The notes beneath the pieces are model-generated. The model did not search any database, was not told the DNA's origin, and worked only from the letters and a program-made list of their open reading frames with translations. Position numbers and translations under genes: made by a program. A DNA stretch of 64,000 nt from Paraliobacillus sp. PM-2 (GTDB lineage Bacteria; Bacillota; Bacilli; Bacillales; Amphibacillaceae): positions 310,001-374,000 of the forward strand of contig NZ_CTEI01000002.1 of the NCBI RefSeq assembly GCF_001368815.1. The letters are read 5' to 3'. Each line of letters starts with the position of its first letter. Positions within the stretch are counted from its first letter, which is position 1. This document shows, piece by piece, positions 8,553 to 18,820 of the stretch.

Positions 8553-8656
8553 TTAACTCTTCCTTTCTAAATAAATGCTCAGCTAGTAATTTGGCTTATT
8601 ATTTGCTATAATCTTTTTGTTTTCTAACTTTTATTGTATAAAGAGGAGTACCTATT

Positions 8657-10129
8657 ATGCAAGATCAAAATCAAACACCATTATTTACAGGCTTACTAGA
8701 ACATGCAAAGAGTAATCCAACAGCCTTCCACATACCCGGTCATAAAAAGGGACATGGAATGGAACAAAAATTTAGAGATTTTATTGGAGACAATGCGTTG
8801 TCCATCGATTTAATTAATATCAGTCCTTTGGATGATCTTCACCATCCTCAAGGAATGATAAAGAAAGCCCAAGATTTAGCTGCAGAAGCGTTTGATGCAG
8901 ACTATACCTACTTCTCAGTACAAGGGACCAGTGGGGCCATCATGGCAATGGTTATGAGTGTGTGTGGACCTGGGGATAAAATTATTGTACCCAGAAATAT
9001 TCATAAATCGGTTACCGCCGCAATTATTTTTGCTGGTGCTATTCCAATTTTTATACATCCAGAGCTAGATGAACATTTAGGTATTGCACATGGCATTACA
9101 CCAGAGTCTGTGGAACGAGCCATTGAAGCACATCCAGATGCAAAAGGGGTATTCGTCATCAATCCTACCTATTTTGGTATCGCTGCAGACCTTAAACGAA
9201 TTGTAGCTATTGCACACGCACATCATATACCTGTATTAGTAGACGAAGCACACGGTGTGCATATTCATTTTCATAACAACCTACCATTATCAGCAATGCA
9301 AGCCGGCGCTGATTTAGCCGCTACTAGCGTACACAAGCTTGGAGGTTCATTAACTCAAAGTTCTGTATTAAATTTAAAAGAAGGATTAGTAACACATGAA
9401 CGTGTACAAAGCATTTTATCTATGCTAACAACTACATCAACATCTTATATTTTATTAGCTTCTCTTGATGCTGCTAGAAAACAATTAGCTATTTCAGGAA
9501 AGCAATTAATCACCAATACAATTGAGCTTGCATCCGTAACAAGAGAAGCCATAAACACGATTCCCTATCTTTATTGTCCAGGCAAAGAAATCCTAGGTAC
9601 GGAGGCTACATTTGACTATGACCCAACCAAATTAATTATCTCAGTTAAACAGTTGGGCATTACTGGGTATGATGTGGAAAAATGGTTAAGAAAGCATCAT
9701 AATATAGAAGTAGAATTATCTGATATGTATAATATTCTCTGTATTATTACACCGGGTGATACGTCTGTTGAAACGAACAAGTTGATTCTTGCGTTACGTA
9801 ATCTTTCAAAAATGTATGAAAATACCGCAATTGATCAGTTAATTAGAGTAACCATTCCACCTATTCCTATGTTAAGTATGACACCTAGAGATGCTTTCTA
9901 TGCTGAAACAGAAATCGTATTATTAAAAAATGCAGCAGGTAGAATTAGTGCAGAATCAATTATGGTTTATCCTCCTGGTATCCCTATTTTCATCCCAGGT
10001 GAAATAATAACCGAAGAAAATCTGGATTATATTGCAAAAAATGTTGAAACTGGTTTACCTGTGCAAGGATTAGAAGATGAAACACTAGAAACAATTCATG
10101 TTATGAAAGAAATGAAACCTTTTAGATAG
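8657..10129 (+). CDS. speA: PLP-dependent Orn/Lys/Arg decarboxylase (SpeA type)
   Basis: A 490-residue fold-type I PLP decarboxylase of the group III (Orn/Lys/Arg) family. The Schiff-base lysine lies in TSVHKLGGSLTQ (about residue 228), preceded by the cofactor-binding DEAHGVH (about 196-202). The short form without the N-terminal wing domain is typical of Bacillus SpeA, which converts arginine to agmatine for polyamine synthesis; a lysine-preferring enzyme cannot be excluded. It lies between yktA and the pdh region as in Bacillus. GAGGAG precedes the ATG, and a strong terminator follows 11 bases after the stop. Confidence 0.88.
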   Translation: MQDQNQTPLFTGLLEHAKSNPTAFHIPGHKKGHGMEQKFRDFIGDNALSIDLINISPLDDLHHPQGMIKKAQDLAAEAFDADYTYFSVQGTSGAIMAMVMSVCGPGDKIIVPRNIHKSVTAAIIFAGAIPIFIHPELDEHLGIAHGITPESVERAIEAHPDAKGVFVINPTYFGIAADLKRIVAIAHAHHIPVLVDEAHGVHIHFHNNLPLSAMQAGADLAATSVHKLGGSLTQSSVLNLKEGLVTHERVQSILSMLTTTSTSYILLASLDAARKQLAISGKQLITNTIELASVTREAINTIPYLYCPGKEILGTEATFDYDPTKLIISVKQLGITGYDVEKWLRKHHNIEVELSDMYNILCIITPGDTSVETNKLILALRNLSKMYENTAIDQLIRVTIPPIPMLSMTPRDAFYAETEIVLLKNAAGRISAESIMVYPPGIPIFIPGEIITEENLDYIAKNVETGLPVQGLEDETLETIHVMKEMKPFR

Positions 10130-10140
10130 AGCATATACGA

Positions 10141-10166
10141 AAACCGAGCTTGGTCAAGCTCGGTTT
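10141..10166. terminator. Bidirectional terminator after speA
   Basis: AAACCGAGCTTG and CAAGCTCGGTTT form a 12-bp GC-rich stem with T-rich sequence on the plus side. It lies between the convergent speA and the deacetylase gene. Confidence 0.92.
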
Positions 10167-10172
10167 ATTTCT

Positions 10173-11078
10173 TTATTGTTCTATGGTTTTAATTGCCCGT
10201 GGGTCTACCACTGTATATCCCTTATCTCTTAATCCAGTTACAATATCAGCCAATGCAGCATTTGTCCATTCACGATCATGCATCAAAAGGTTAGCTCCTG
10301 GCTTAAGAAGTGAATATGGCACATCAACTTCTGGTCCTTCACCCGAAATCATTGCTTTCTTTAATTTTTCAGCGTCTTGATAAGGGGAAAAGTAATCATA
10401 TCCGTATGTCCAATTCATTAAAACCATTCCTTCTTTTTGAACAAGCTCTCTGGAATAATTTGTATTTTGACCGTGTGGGGCTCTAAAGAATTTAGGTCGT
10501 TCACCAATAACTTCTTCAATTAAATCACTCAAATCAACAATTTCTTGACGTTGTGTTTTTTCATCTACTTTTGTTAAATTTTGATGTGTCATCGTATGAT
10601 TTCCAATCAAAAAGCCCATTTCATGAATCTTTTTTAAGGCTTCTTTTTGTTCATCTGTATTTAAAAAATGACCATTAACAAAGAAGATTGCATTAGCATC
10701 TAGAGCTTTTAATGTATTTGCCATTTCTAAGGCATATTTATCAGGAGCATCATCAATAGTTAATAATACTACTTTTTCATCCGCGTCGTCGATTGGAATG
10801 ACAGATGACTTATCGTTAATTTCATATGTTACTTCTACTTGTTTTACTGCTTGTTCATCCTGTGGTTTCTCTTCATTATTTGATTGTTCTTCATCCATTG
10901 TTTGATCTTCTGTTGTCTCTTCATCTTCTCTCGCTTCATGATTATTGTTTGCTTCTTCTGTATTTGTTTCTTTTTCTTGGTTATTTTCACTTTCTTGGTT
11001 ATTACTATTGCAAGCTGATACAATAAAAACTGTGATTACTAAAACAAGTATGCTAATAAGGACACGCGTCATCTTCAT
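10173..11078 (-). CDS. Polysaccharide deacetylase (NodB) lipoprotein
   Basis: 301 residues: signal sequence ending in the lipobox VSAC (Cys ~23), a long Asn/Glu/Gln-rich spacer (residues ~24-85), then a NodB carbohydrate-esterase-4 domain. Catalytic motifs are present: TIDDAP (metal Asp; usual form TFDDG), NHTMTH with the two metal His, RAPHG and LLMHD. It is expected to remove acetyl groups from peptidoglycan N-acetylglucosamine or another extracellular glycan while anchored to the outer membrane leaflet. In Bacillus the small lipoprotein gene slp sits at this spot between pdhD and speA. The substrate is not deducible. Confidence 0.85.
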   Translation of the reverse strand: MKMTRVLISILVLVITVFIVSACNSNNQESENNQEKETNTEEANNNHEAREDEETTEDQTMDEEQSNNEEKPQDEQAVKQVEVTYEINDKSSVIPIDDADEKVVLLTIDDAPDKYALEMANTLKALDANAIFFVNGHFLNTDEQKEALKKIHEMGFLIGNHTMTHQNLTKVDEKTQRQEIVDLSDLIEEVIGERPKFFRAPHGQNTNYSRELVQKEGMVLMNWTYGYDYFSPYQDAEKLKKAMISGEGPEVDVPYSLLKPGANLLMHDREWTNAALADIVTGLRDKGYTVVDPRAIKTIEQ

Positions 11079-11205
11079 ATGTAAACCCCCTGTTGTTTAT
11101 CTTTATAAATATTATACGACAAACAGTTTCAAATATCTGCATTATTAGTCAATTTATTAGAAAAAGTTGTTACATATACATCCATCATTATAATTTAACA
11201 TAGGC

Positions 11206-11242
11206 AAAAAGCTCACACTTTTATAGTAAGTGTAAGCTTTTT
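11206..11242 (-). terminator. pdhD operon terminator
   Basis: AAAAAGCTcACACTT (11206-11220) pairs with AAGTGTaAGCTTTTT (11228-11242), one mismatch and a 7-base loop, immediately after the pdhD stop. On the minus strand the stem ends in T's, closing the pdhABCD operon. Confidence 0.9.
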
Positions 11243-11249
11243 TGAAAAT

Positions 11250-12659
11250 TTATTTTACAATATGAATTGGTGTACCCATAGCTACTTCTGCAGCTTCCAT
11301 TGTAATTTCACCTAGAGTTGGATGAGCATGAATGGTTAATGCTAGATCTTCAGCGGTCATTCCAGCTTCGATTGCTAAACCAAGTTCAGAAATCATATCA
11401 CTCGCATTTGCACCAGCAATTTGTGCACCTAATACTAAGCCATCATCTGTTCGAGTAACAAGCTTAACAAAACCATCCCCATTACCTAATGATAATGCAC
11501 GCCCATTTGCAGCGAATGGGAATTTCGCAGCTTTCACATCAAAACCAGCATCTTTCGCATCTTGTTCTGTATAACCAACAGTAGCTAACTCCGGTTCAGA
11601 GAATACAACAGCAGGGATACCGTTATAATCAATCTCTGTCTTCTCACCAGCAATCGCTTCTGCTGCAATTTTACCTTCATAAGATGCCTTATGAGCAAGT
11701 GGTGCGCCAGGAACAATATCTCCAATTGCATAGATATTATCTATATTTGTACGACATTGATTATCAATTTTAATTATACCTTTTTCATTCATCTCAATAC
11801 CTAATTGTTCTAAACCAATTTCAGTAGTATTTGGATAACGTCCCACAGTAACTAGTACATAATCTGCTTCAATTGTTTCTTCTTTCCCTTTAGCTTCATA
11901 TGTCACTTTTACGCCGTCGTCTGTTATTTCTGAACTTTTTGCCATTGCTTCCGTCACAATAGAAACATTTTTCTTTTTCAGGTTACGTTTAACTAAAGAT
12001 GACATTTGACTTTCAAAACCACCAAGAATGTCTTTCGCACCTTCAAGAATGGTTACTTCGGTACCAAAGTTAGCATATGCAGTACCTAATTCCGTTCCTA
12101 CATAACCACCGCCGATTACAACCATTTTCTTAGGAATTTCTTTTAGATTTAAAGCACCTGTAGAATCTAAGACACGATCAGAGAATTTGAAAGTTGGAAT
12201 CTCAATAGGTGTTGAACCAGTTGCGATAATACAATTTTTAAATGTATAACTTTGAGAGTTTTTCTCATCCATTACACGTACTGTATTCTGATCAACAAAG
12301 TATACTTCACCCTTAACGATATCCACTTTGTTTCCCTTTAATAGTCCTTCTACACCACTAGTTAATTTATTTACAACACTAGATTTCCACTCTTGTACCT
12401 TCGAGAAATCAACAGATACATTTTCAGCAGAAATACCCATTTCCTTTGAACCGTGCGCCTCTTCGTAACGATGGCCAGCTTGAATTAATGCTTTAGAAGG
12501 AATACATCCTACATTTAAACAAACACCACCTAGAGCGCCTTTATCAACAATGGTAACTTTTTGCCCTGTTTGTGCAGCACGAATTGCAGCTACATATCCA
12601 CCAGGACCCGCTCCAACTACTAATGTATCTAACTCAATTGGAAAATCGCCTACAACCAT
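11250..12659 (-). CDS. pdhD: Dihydrolipoyl dehydrogenase (E3)
   Basis: A 469-residue FAD/NAD disulfide oxidoreductase that reoxidises dihydrolipoamide on the E2 core. FAD-binding [15 protein letters not shown] is near residue 14, the redox-active disulfide is in [13 protein letters not shown] (residues ~44-56), and the C-terminal HAHPTLGE carries the catalytic His-Glu pair. Last gene of pdhABCD, 4 bases after pdhC; AGGCG precedes the ATG. It likely also serves other 2-oxoacid dehydrogenases if they lack their own E3. Confidence 0.95.
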   Translation of the reverse strand: MVVGDFPIELDTLVVGAGPGGYVAAIRAAQTGQKVTIVDKGALGGVCLNVGCIPSKALIQAGHRYEEAHGSKEMGISAENVSVDFSKVQEWKSSVVNKLTSGVEGLLKGNKVDIVKGEVYFVDQNTVRVMDEKNSQSYTFKNCIIATGSTPIEIPTFKFSDRVLDSTGALNLKEIPKKMVVIGGGYVGTELGTAYANFGTEVTILEGAKDILGGFESQMSSLVKRNLKKKNVSIVTEAMAKSSEITDDGVKVTYEAKGKEETIEADYVLVTVGRYPNTTEIGLEQLGIEMNEKGIIKIDNQCRTNIDNIYAIGDIVPGAPLAHKASYEGKIAAEAIAGEKTEIDYNGIPAVVFSEPELATVGYTEQDAKDAGFDVKAAKFPFAANGRALSLGNGDGFVKLVTRTDDGLVLGAQIAGANASDMISELGLAIEAGMTAEDLALTIHAHPTLGEITMEAAEVAMGTPIHIVK

Positions 12660-12663
12660 ATTT

Positions 12664-14253
12664 CTACGCCTCCATCATAATTAATTGTGGATCGTTTAAT
12701 AAACGTTTCACTTGATTTAATGCCATTTGTGCAGTTGCTCCATCAACAATACGGTGATCGAAGCTTAATGATAATGCTAATACCGGTGCAGCAACAATTT
12801 CACCATTTTTCACAACAGGTTTTTCTGCAATTCGTCCAATACCTAATATTGCAGCTTCTGGATAATTAATTACCGGTGTAAACCATTGTCCACCTGCTGA
12901 ACCAATATTCGTAATGGTACAAGATGCACCTTTCATTTCATCTGGAGAAAGTTTTCCACCTTTTGCTTTTCCAGCTAATTCATTAATTTCTTGAGATATA
13001 CTAAAAATAGATTTTTTATCTGCGTCTTTTACAACAGGCACAAGTAAACCTTTATCTGTATCAGCAGCAATCCCAACATTATAGTAATGCTTGTAAACAA
13101 TTTCGTCTGTATCATCATCAATTGAAGCATTGATAATTGGATAATTTTTCAACGCTGAAACTAATGCTTTAACAACATAAGGTAAGTATGTTAACTTAAT
13201 CTCTTTCTCAGCAGCAACTGGTTTGAATTTCTTACGGTGAGCTACTAATTCTGTTACATCAATCTCATCATGTAGCGTAACATGGGGAGCTTTATGTTTT
13301 GAATTAACCATTGCATTTGCAATCGATTTACGGATTCCAGACATTTTTTCGCGAGTTTCTGGTAATTCTGCTGATGCTGAAACTTGCTTTTGTGATTTTG
13401 TAGCTTTTTCTTCTTTAACAACTGTTGTTCCTTGTTCAGAAGTTGTTGCTTTTTCAGAAGCAACTTGTTGATCACCATTTAAGAATGCATCAATATCTTC
13501 TTTTAAAACACGACCATTTTTACCACTACCAGAAACATTTGCAATATTCACATCATGATCACGTGCATATTTACGCACAGACGGCATTGCAATAATACGT
13601 TGATTTGAATTTGCTTTTTCCTGTTTTGCAGCTTTCGGCGCAGATTTTTCAGTTGTTTTTTGTTCTTCTGCAGGAGTCTCTTCAGCTGTACCTTCATAAC
13701 CAACTGCATTAATTGTAATAATTGTTTCACCTACTGTTGCTACAGATCCCTCTTCGAAGTGAACTTCTTTCACTGTACCTTCTACAGGTGAAGGGATTTC
13801 TACTACCGCTTTATCATTTTGTACTTCACAAAGTACATCATCTTCATTGATTTCATCTCCGGCTTTAACAAACCATTTTACAATTTCTCCTTCATGAATT
13901 CCTTCCCCAATATCGGGTAGCTTAAATTCATAAATACCTGTATTACTACCTTCGTTAGTTGCTGTTTCAGAAGTTTTTTCATCTGAATCATTAGTAGTTT
14001 CTTCTTCTTCGTATCCTTCTGCATCAATTGTAATAATCGTTTCACCAACTGTTGCTACAGATCCTTCTTCAAAATGCACTTCTTTTACTGTTCCGTCTAC
14101 AGGTGAAGGGATTTCTACTACTGCTTTATCATTTTGCACTTCACAAAGTACATCATCTTCGTTAATCTCATCTCCGGTTTTAACAAACCATTTCACGATT
14201 TCACCTTCGTGAATTCCTTCACCGATATCAGGCAATTTAAATTCAAATGCCAT
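12664..14253 (-). CDS. pdhC: Dihydrolipoamide acetyltransferase (E2) with two lipoyl domains
   Basis: A 529-residue pyruvate dehydrogenase core. Domain order: lipoyl 1 (residues ~4-81, lipoyl Lys43 in QNDKAVV), an acidic Thr/Ser/Glu linker, lipoyl 2 (~109-186, Lys148), an Ala/Lys-rich linker, the peripheral-subunit-binding domain ([11 protein letters not shown]…, ~222-258), another linker, and the catalytic acyltransferase domain ending with [10 protein letters not shown] (catalytic His). The Bacillus subtilis E2 has a single lipoyl domain and is about 440 residues, so the extra ~90 residues here are the added lipoyl unit and linker. It is read between pdhB and pdhD. Confidence 0.95.
   Translation of the reverse strand: MAFEFKLPDIGEGIHEGEIVKWFVKTGDEINEDDVLCEVQNDKAVVEIPSPVDGTVKEVHFEEGSVATVGETIITIDAEGYEEEETTNDSDEKTSETATNEGSNTGIYEFKLPDIGEGIHEGEIVKWFVKAGDEINEDDVLCEVQNDKAVVEIPSPVEGTVKEVHFEEGSVATVGETIITINAVGYEGTAEETPAEEQKTTEKSAPKAAKQEKANSNQRIIAMPSVRKYARDHDVNIANVSGSGKNGRVLKEDIDAFLNGDQQVASEKATTSEQGTTVVKEEKATKSQKQVSASAELPETREKMSGIRKSIANAMVNSKHKAPHVTLHDEIDVTELVAHRKKFKPVAAEKEIKLTYLPYVVKALVSALKNYPIINASIDDDTDEIVYKHYYNVGIAADTDKGLLVPVVKDADKKSIFSISQEINELAGKAKGGKLSPDEMKGASCTITNIGSAGGQWFTPVINYPEAAILGIGRIAEKPVVKNGEIVAAPVLALSLSFDHRIVDGATAQMALNQVKRLLNDPQLIMMEA
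13696..13929 (-). repeat. Second lipoyl repeat in pdhC
   Basis: Codes residues 109-186 of PdhC, nearly identical in protein sequence to the first lipoyl unit at 14011-14244 (a 105-residue offset). DNA differences are mostly silent third-base changes, so the copies have diverged at synonymous sites while the protein is conserved. Confidence 0.9.
14011..14244 (-). repeat. First lipoyl repeat in pdhC
   Basis: Codes residues 4-81 of PdhC ([11 protein letters not shown]… to GY). Compared with the second copy, only a few residues differ, e.g. KTGDE versus KAGDE and SPVDG versus SPVEG. Confidence 0.9.
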
Positions 14254-14280
14254 CCTTAGTGCCTCCCATCATAATTTCAA

Positions 14281-15258
14281 TTAAAAGTTAAGTACTGTGT
14301 TTACTTTTTCGATAATATCGTTATAGTTTGGTAACCAAACTTCTTCTGCTTGCGTAAATGCATATACTGTATCAGGAGCAGCCACACGTAATACTGGTGC
14401 TTCCAAATGTAGAATTGCACGTTCTTGAATTTCCGTTACAATTTGAGAAGCCATTCCCGCTTGTTTCTGTGCTTCCTGTACAACCACTACACGATTCGTT
14501 TTTTCCACAGATTTAATAATTGTATCAATATCGATAGGCATTACAGTGCGAAGGTCAATTACTTCAGCTTGTATACCATCTTTTTCTAATTCTTCAGCAG
14601 CTTTCATAGAAGCTTGAACCATGGCACCATATGCAACTAATGTTACATCGGTTCCTTCTCGTTTTACATTTGCTTTACCTAGCTCAACTGTATATTCTTC
14701 TTCAGGAACTTCTTCACGGAATGAACGATATAATTTCATATGTTCTAAATACACAACTGGATCATTATCACGAATAGAAGAAATTAATAAACCTTTTGCA
14801 TCATATGGATTAGATGGGATAACTACTTTCATACCAGGTTGTTGAGCAATTAATCCTTCAAGAGAATCGGCATGTAATTCTGGCGTGTGTACGCCACCAC
14901 CAAATGGAGAACGGATAGTAATTGGCGCATTCATTGTATTACCTGTACGATAACGCAAACGTGCCATTTGTCCATTTATTGCATCCATTGCTTCATAAAC
15001 GAAACCAAAGAATTGAATTTCAGGTACTGGACGGAAGCCTTGTGTAGCTAAACCAATAGAAATACCTGCTATCCCTGATTCAGCAAGGGGCGTATCAAAC
15101 ACTCGATCTTCACCAAATTCTTGTTGTAAACCTTCTGTTGCACGGAACACACCACCGTTTTGACCAACATCTTCACCAAAAACTAATACGTTCTCATCAT
15201 TTTTTAGTTCTGTGCGTAAAGCATCAGTAATTGCTTGGATCATTGTCATTTGAGCCAT
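14281..15258 (-). CDS. pdhB: Pyruvate dehydrogenase E1 beta
   Basis: A 325-residue transketolase-like beta subunit; with E1 alpha it forms the thiamine-diphosphate heterotetramer that decarboxylates pyruvate and acetylates E2 lipoyl groups. Typical features: opening [29 protein letters not shown] (residues ~27-41), DTPLAESGI, and the C-terminal transketolase domain with [11 protein letters not shown]. It lies 3 bases after pdhA. The start is the ATG at 15258. Confidence 0.95.
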   Translation of the reverse strand: MAQMTMIQAITDALRTELKNDENVLVFGEDVGQNGGVFRATEGLQQEFGEDRVFDTPLAESGIAGISIGLATQGFRPVPEIQFFGFVYEAMDAINGQMARLRYRTGNTMNAPITIRSPFGGGVHTPELHADSLEGLIAQQPGMKVVIPSNPYDAKGLLISSIRDNDPVVYLEHMKLYRSFREEVPEEEYTVELGKANVKREGTDVTLVAYGAMVQASMKAAEELEKDGIQAEVIDLRTVMPIDIDTIIKSVEKTNRVVVVQEAQKQAGMASQIVTEIQERAILHLEAPVLRVAAPDTVYAFTQAEEVWLPNYNDIIEKVNTVLNF

Positions 15259-15261
15259 GAT

Positions 15262-16374
<1,113 letters not shown>

Positions 16375-16539
16375 TTATTTAACTATACTGTTCCTACATA
16401 ATTGTAGAAACGCTGAACAGAATTGTACTTATTCATACAATACCCTATTGTAACTTATTTTAATCTTATTTTCTTGTTATGTAGAAACTGTTACATAGAT
16501 TAATCGTATTTTCATTAGTACAATTTTAATACATTTATA

Positions 16540-16568
16540 AGTTTAGCTTATTATATCCCTCCGGTCAA
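16540..16568 (-). promoter_or_regulatory. Candidate sigma-A promoter for pdhABCD
   Basis: Minus strand TTGACC (complement of 16563-16568), a 17-base spacer, TAAACT (complement of 16540-16545). It leaves a leader of about 180 bases before pdhA. That leader contains two copies of GTTTCTACA (complements of 16490-16498 and 16403-16411), each part of a small inverted repeat with ATGTA. Otherwise the 393-base gap to the previous gene holds only its terminator and AT-rich sequence. Confidence 0.5.
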
Positions 16569-16701
16569 ACACTTTGACTCATATAAAGTAATTTTTTAAA
16601 CAAAAAAGTTTATATTCCGCTTTCATTTACTTCTGTACTATCAAACATTATAAATCTGTACTATAGAATTTAACCAATTTGATTCTCATCGCATAACAAA
16701 A

Positions 16702-16740
16702 AAACTGAGTGTCCAACTTTACGTTTAGGACACTCAGTTT
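16702..16740 (-). terminator. ykyA terminator
   Basis: AAACTGAGTGTCC (16702-16714) pairs perfectly with GGACACTCAGTTT (16728-16740), a 13-bp stem with a T-run on the minus strand. It lies 6 bases after the ykyA stop. Confidence 0.92.
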
Positions 16741-16746
16741 TTTTCA

Positions 16747-17406
16747 TTACTCATTTTCTTCGTATGATATATTTAAATCAGTGCTTTCATAAAAAGCTCT
16801 TTTTTTATTATTGAATACATCTGTTTTTTCGTTAAAGACATCATTTGCCTCTACAACTTTTTCATATTGCGTATTTACTTTTTCAATTTGTTCAGATAAA
16901 GCATCTTCTTTAAGCTCTTCTTGTTTTAGTAATTGATATAATTCTTGGTCATAATTGAGGGACGTTTTATACGCCTCATATAATGATATATATGCTTTAT
17001 ATCGATCATTCATTGCTTGCTTCATTTCTTTTGCTTTTTTCTTTAATTGTTCATCTTCTAGATCTTCTATTAACGGATCAATTTTATCAAACTCTTCTTT
17101 AGCAGCATCTATACTATTCTTCTCTTTTTCCAATATATCCATTCGTTGCTCAATAGAATCTAGTGCTTGATCTGCTAATGAAGTAATTTGCTCAAATTCA
17201 TCCATACTTAGTTTACTTATTTCTTGATAAATTGTTTGTTCCTCTTCTTCTAATTCTGTTAGTGGCTGCTGTTGACTAACAAATTCACTTTCCAAGGAAA
17301 CTGCCTCTTCTAAATGCTTATACATTTCTTCAGTAGTTGATTCCCCAGAGCACCCAGAAATGAATAGAATCAACAGAACTACTATTCCAGCTACTTTAAA
17401 CTTCAA
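16747..17406 (-). CDS. ykyA: YkyA-like coiled-coil lipoprotein
   Basis: 219 residues: signal sequence with lipobox ISGC (Cys ~19), then an almost wholly helical, Glu/Lys-rich coiled coil to the C-terminus. This matches YkyA, a putative cell-wall-binding lipoprotein whose gene lies between def and pdhA in Bacillus subtilis, as here. I start it at the TTG at 17406 because GGGAGG lies 8 bases upstream and it places the hydrophobic segment at the N-terminus; a longer reading to 17493 is poorly supported. Role unknown. Confidence 0.82.
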   Translation of the reverse strand: MKFKVAGIVVLLILFISGCSGESTTEEMYKHLEEAVSLESEFVSQQQPLTELEEEEQTIYQEISKLSMDEFEQITSLADQALDSIEQRMDILEKEKNSIDAAKEEFDKIDPLIEDLEDEQLKKKAKEMKQAMNDRYKAYISLYEAYKTSLNYDQELYQLLKQEELKEDALSEQIEKVNTQYEKVVEANDVFNEKTDVFNNKKRAFYESTDLNISYEENE

Positions 17407-17588
17407 CCAGTTTACCTCCCTATTGTCTGTCTTGCTTGAAAACACCTTAATACATTTATGAAAATAGTATAACATATAATTAAATTTAACCATATCTTTC
17501 TTTTTCTGAAGATTATTTTGTACCCTTTCTTCTTTAATTTATGTTAAACTATGGTACAGTAAAATGCATCAAAAGGAGAGTGAAAACC

Positions 17589-18146
17589 TTGATAACAATG
17601 GAAGATATTGTTCGAGAAGGTAATCCTATTTTAGAACAAACAGCCAAACCGGTTGAACTACCAATAAAAGATCAAGATAAAGATACATTAAAAGAAATGC
17701 TTCAATATCTAAAGAATAGCCAAGATGAAAAAGTGGCCGAAAAATATCACCTTCGTCCTGGTGTTGGACTTGCAGCACCTCAAATCGGTCTATCAAAAAG
17801 AATGATTGCTGTTCATTTTGAAGACTTTAACGGGAAGCAATATAGCGAGGGGCTGATTAATCCAAAAATTGTTAGTCACTCCGTAGAAAAAACATTTCTT
17901 TCTAATGGAGAAGGATGTCTATCGGTTGATCGTGAAGTTCCAGGTTATGTTCCAAGATACGCAAAAATAACAGTCAAAGCGACAAATATAAATGGCGACC
18001 CAATTAAATGGCGCTTACGTGGTTATGCAGCAATTGTGCTTCAACATGAAATTGACCACTTAAACGGTGTAATGTTCTATGACCATATAAATAAAGCTAA
18101 CCCTTTTCAAGTACCAGAGAACACGAAAGCTTGTGATATAGATTAA
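17589..18146 (+). CDS. def: Peptide deformylase
   Basis: 185 residues; removes the formyl group from N-terminal methionine of new proteins. All three metal/active-site motifs are present: GVGLAAPQIG (residues ~58-67), EGCLSV (~110-115) and HEIDHLNG (~153-160, two metal His plus catalytic Glu). It is the longer Gram-positive class of deformylase (YkrB/DefB type). The start TTG at 17589 gives the family opening MITMEDIV and follows AAGGAGAG; the internal ATG at 17598 is the alternative. It is divergent from ykyA. Confidence 0.93.
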   Translation: MITMEDIVREGNPILEQTAKPVELPIKDQDKDTLKEMLQYLKNSQDEKVAEKYHLRPGVGLAAPQIGLSKRMIAVHFEDFNGKQYSEGLINPKIVSHSVEKTFLSNGEGCLSVDREVPGYVPRYAKITVKATNINGDPIKWRLRGYAAIVLQHEIDHLNGVMFYDHINKANPFQVPENTKACDID

Positions 18147-18150
18147 AAAA

Positions 18151-18171
18151 AGCTGATGACTAGCATCAGCT
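18151..18171 (+). terminator. def terminator
   Basis: AGCTGATG (18151-18158) and CATCAGCT (18164-18171) with a 5-base loop, followed by seven T's, 4 bases after the def stop. Confidence 0.92.
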
Positions 18172-18309
18172 TTTTTTAATTTTGATAAAATCGTATAAGA
18201 TTAGAAAATATAGAGAAAAATATACAAAAGTTAGTCAACATTCTCATGTGTTTTTTCCTTGTATTTTTAACGACATCTTAATTTTTTTTTAATCTTTTGA
18301 ACGTTTCTG

Positions 18310-18338
18310 TTTCCAAATGAAGCATTCCATACTATACT
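18310..18338 (+). promoter_or_regulatory. Candidate sigma-A promoter for rpoY-rnjA
   Basis: TTTCCA (18310-18315), a 17-base spacer, TATACT (18333-18338). It lies about 270 bases upstream of rpoY and just before a possible 31-codon reading frame. The rest of the 18172-18411 interval is AT-rich without other structure I can support. Confidence 0.5.
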
Positions 18339-18411
18339 AATAGTAAGAGGGATTGGACGGTTGAACATTTATGCTTTTCTTTAACAATTAAGAAAGGAGC
18401 TGTAAAGGCTT

Positions 18412-18507
18412 ATGTTAAAGCGTTTGAAAGAAAAGCTTAGAAAACGTTGGAAAAAATTATTAGGCCAAAATCGTGTTCCAAATGCTTTTAAAAATGACTG
18501 TCGGTAA
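18412..18507 (+). CDS. Possible 31-residue basic peptide upstream of rpoY
   Basis: ATG to TAA, 31 codons: an amphipathic, strongly basic N-terminal half (MLKRLKEKLRKRWKKLLG) and a polar tail ending in CR. GAAAGGAG precedes it, though 12 bases away, which is long. It lies in the leader of the rpoY-rnjA transcript if the promoter at 18310 is right, so it could be a membrane-active small protein or a leader peptide. I do not recognise a family, and chance coding is possible. Confidence 0.35.
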   Translation: MLKRLKEKLRKRWKKLLGQNRVPNAFKNDCR

Positions 18508-18607
18508 AAAGCATAATCAATATTCTAGATACTATTAAATTCCGTAAGAATAACATCGCTATGTGTGTAATATAAAAGATTTTTACAAGTTAATAAGGAG
18601 AGATTAA

Positions 18608-18817
18608 ATGATTTTTAAAGTTTTATACCAAACAATACCAAATGAAATACCTGTTCGTGAAAGAACTACAAGTCTGTATTATGAAGCAGATTCTGAAAGA
18701 CAAGTTCGAAAAGAATTAGCAGCTAAAAATGTAAATATAGAGTTTATCCAGCCATTAGATGGAGCACATCTAGCATATGAAAAACAATCCGAAAATTTCA
18801 AAGTGGAGAATGCATAA
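18608..18817 (+). CDS. rpoY: RNA polymerase epsilon subunit RpoY
   Basis: 69 residues matching the DUF1447 family (opening [20 protein letters not shown]). RpoY is the small epsilon subunit of Firmicutes RNA polymerase. The gene is followed after 3 bases by rnjA, the conserved pair in Bacillales (ykzG-rnjA). AAGGAGAG precedes the ATG. Confidence 0.93.
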   Translation: MIFKVLYQTIPNEIPVRERTTSLYYEADSERQVRKELAAKNVNIEFIQPLDGAHLAYEKQSENFKVENA

Positions 18818-18820
18818 TAC

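Noticed and set aside
10826-11148. Leucine-rich plus-strand frames
   Set aside because: Antisense to the Glu/Asn-rich spacer and lipobox of the deacetylase; the composition comes from the opposite strand.
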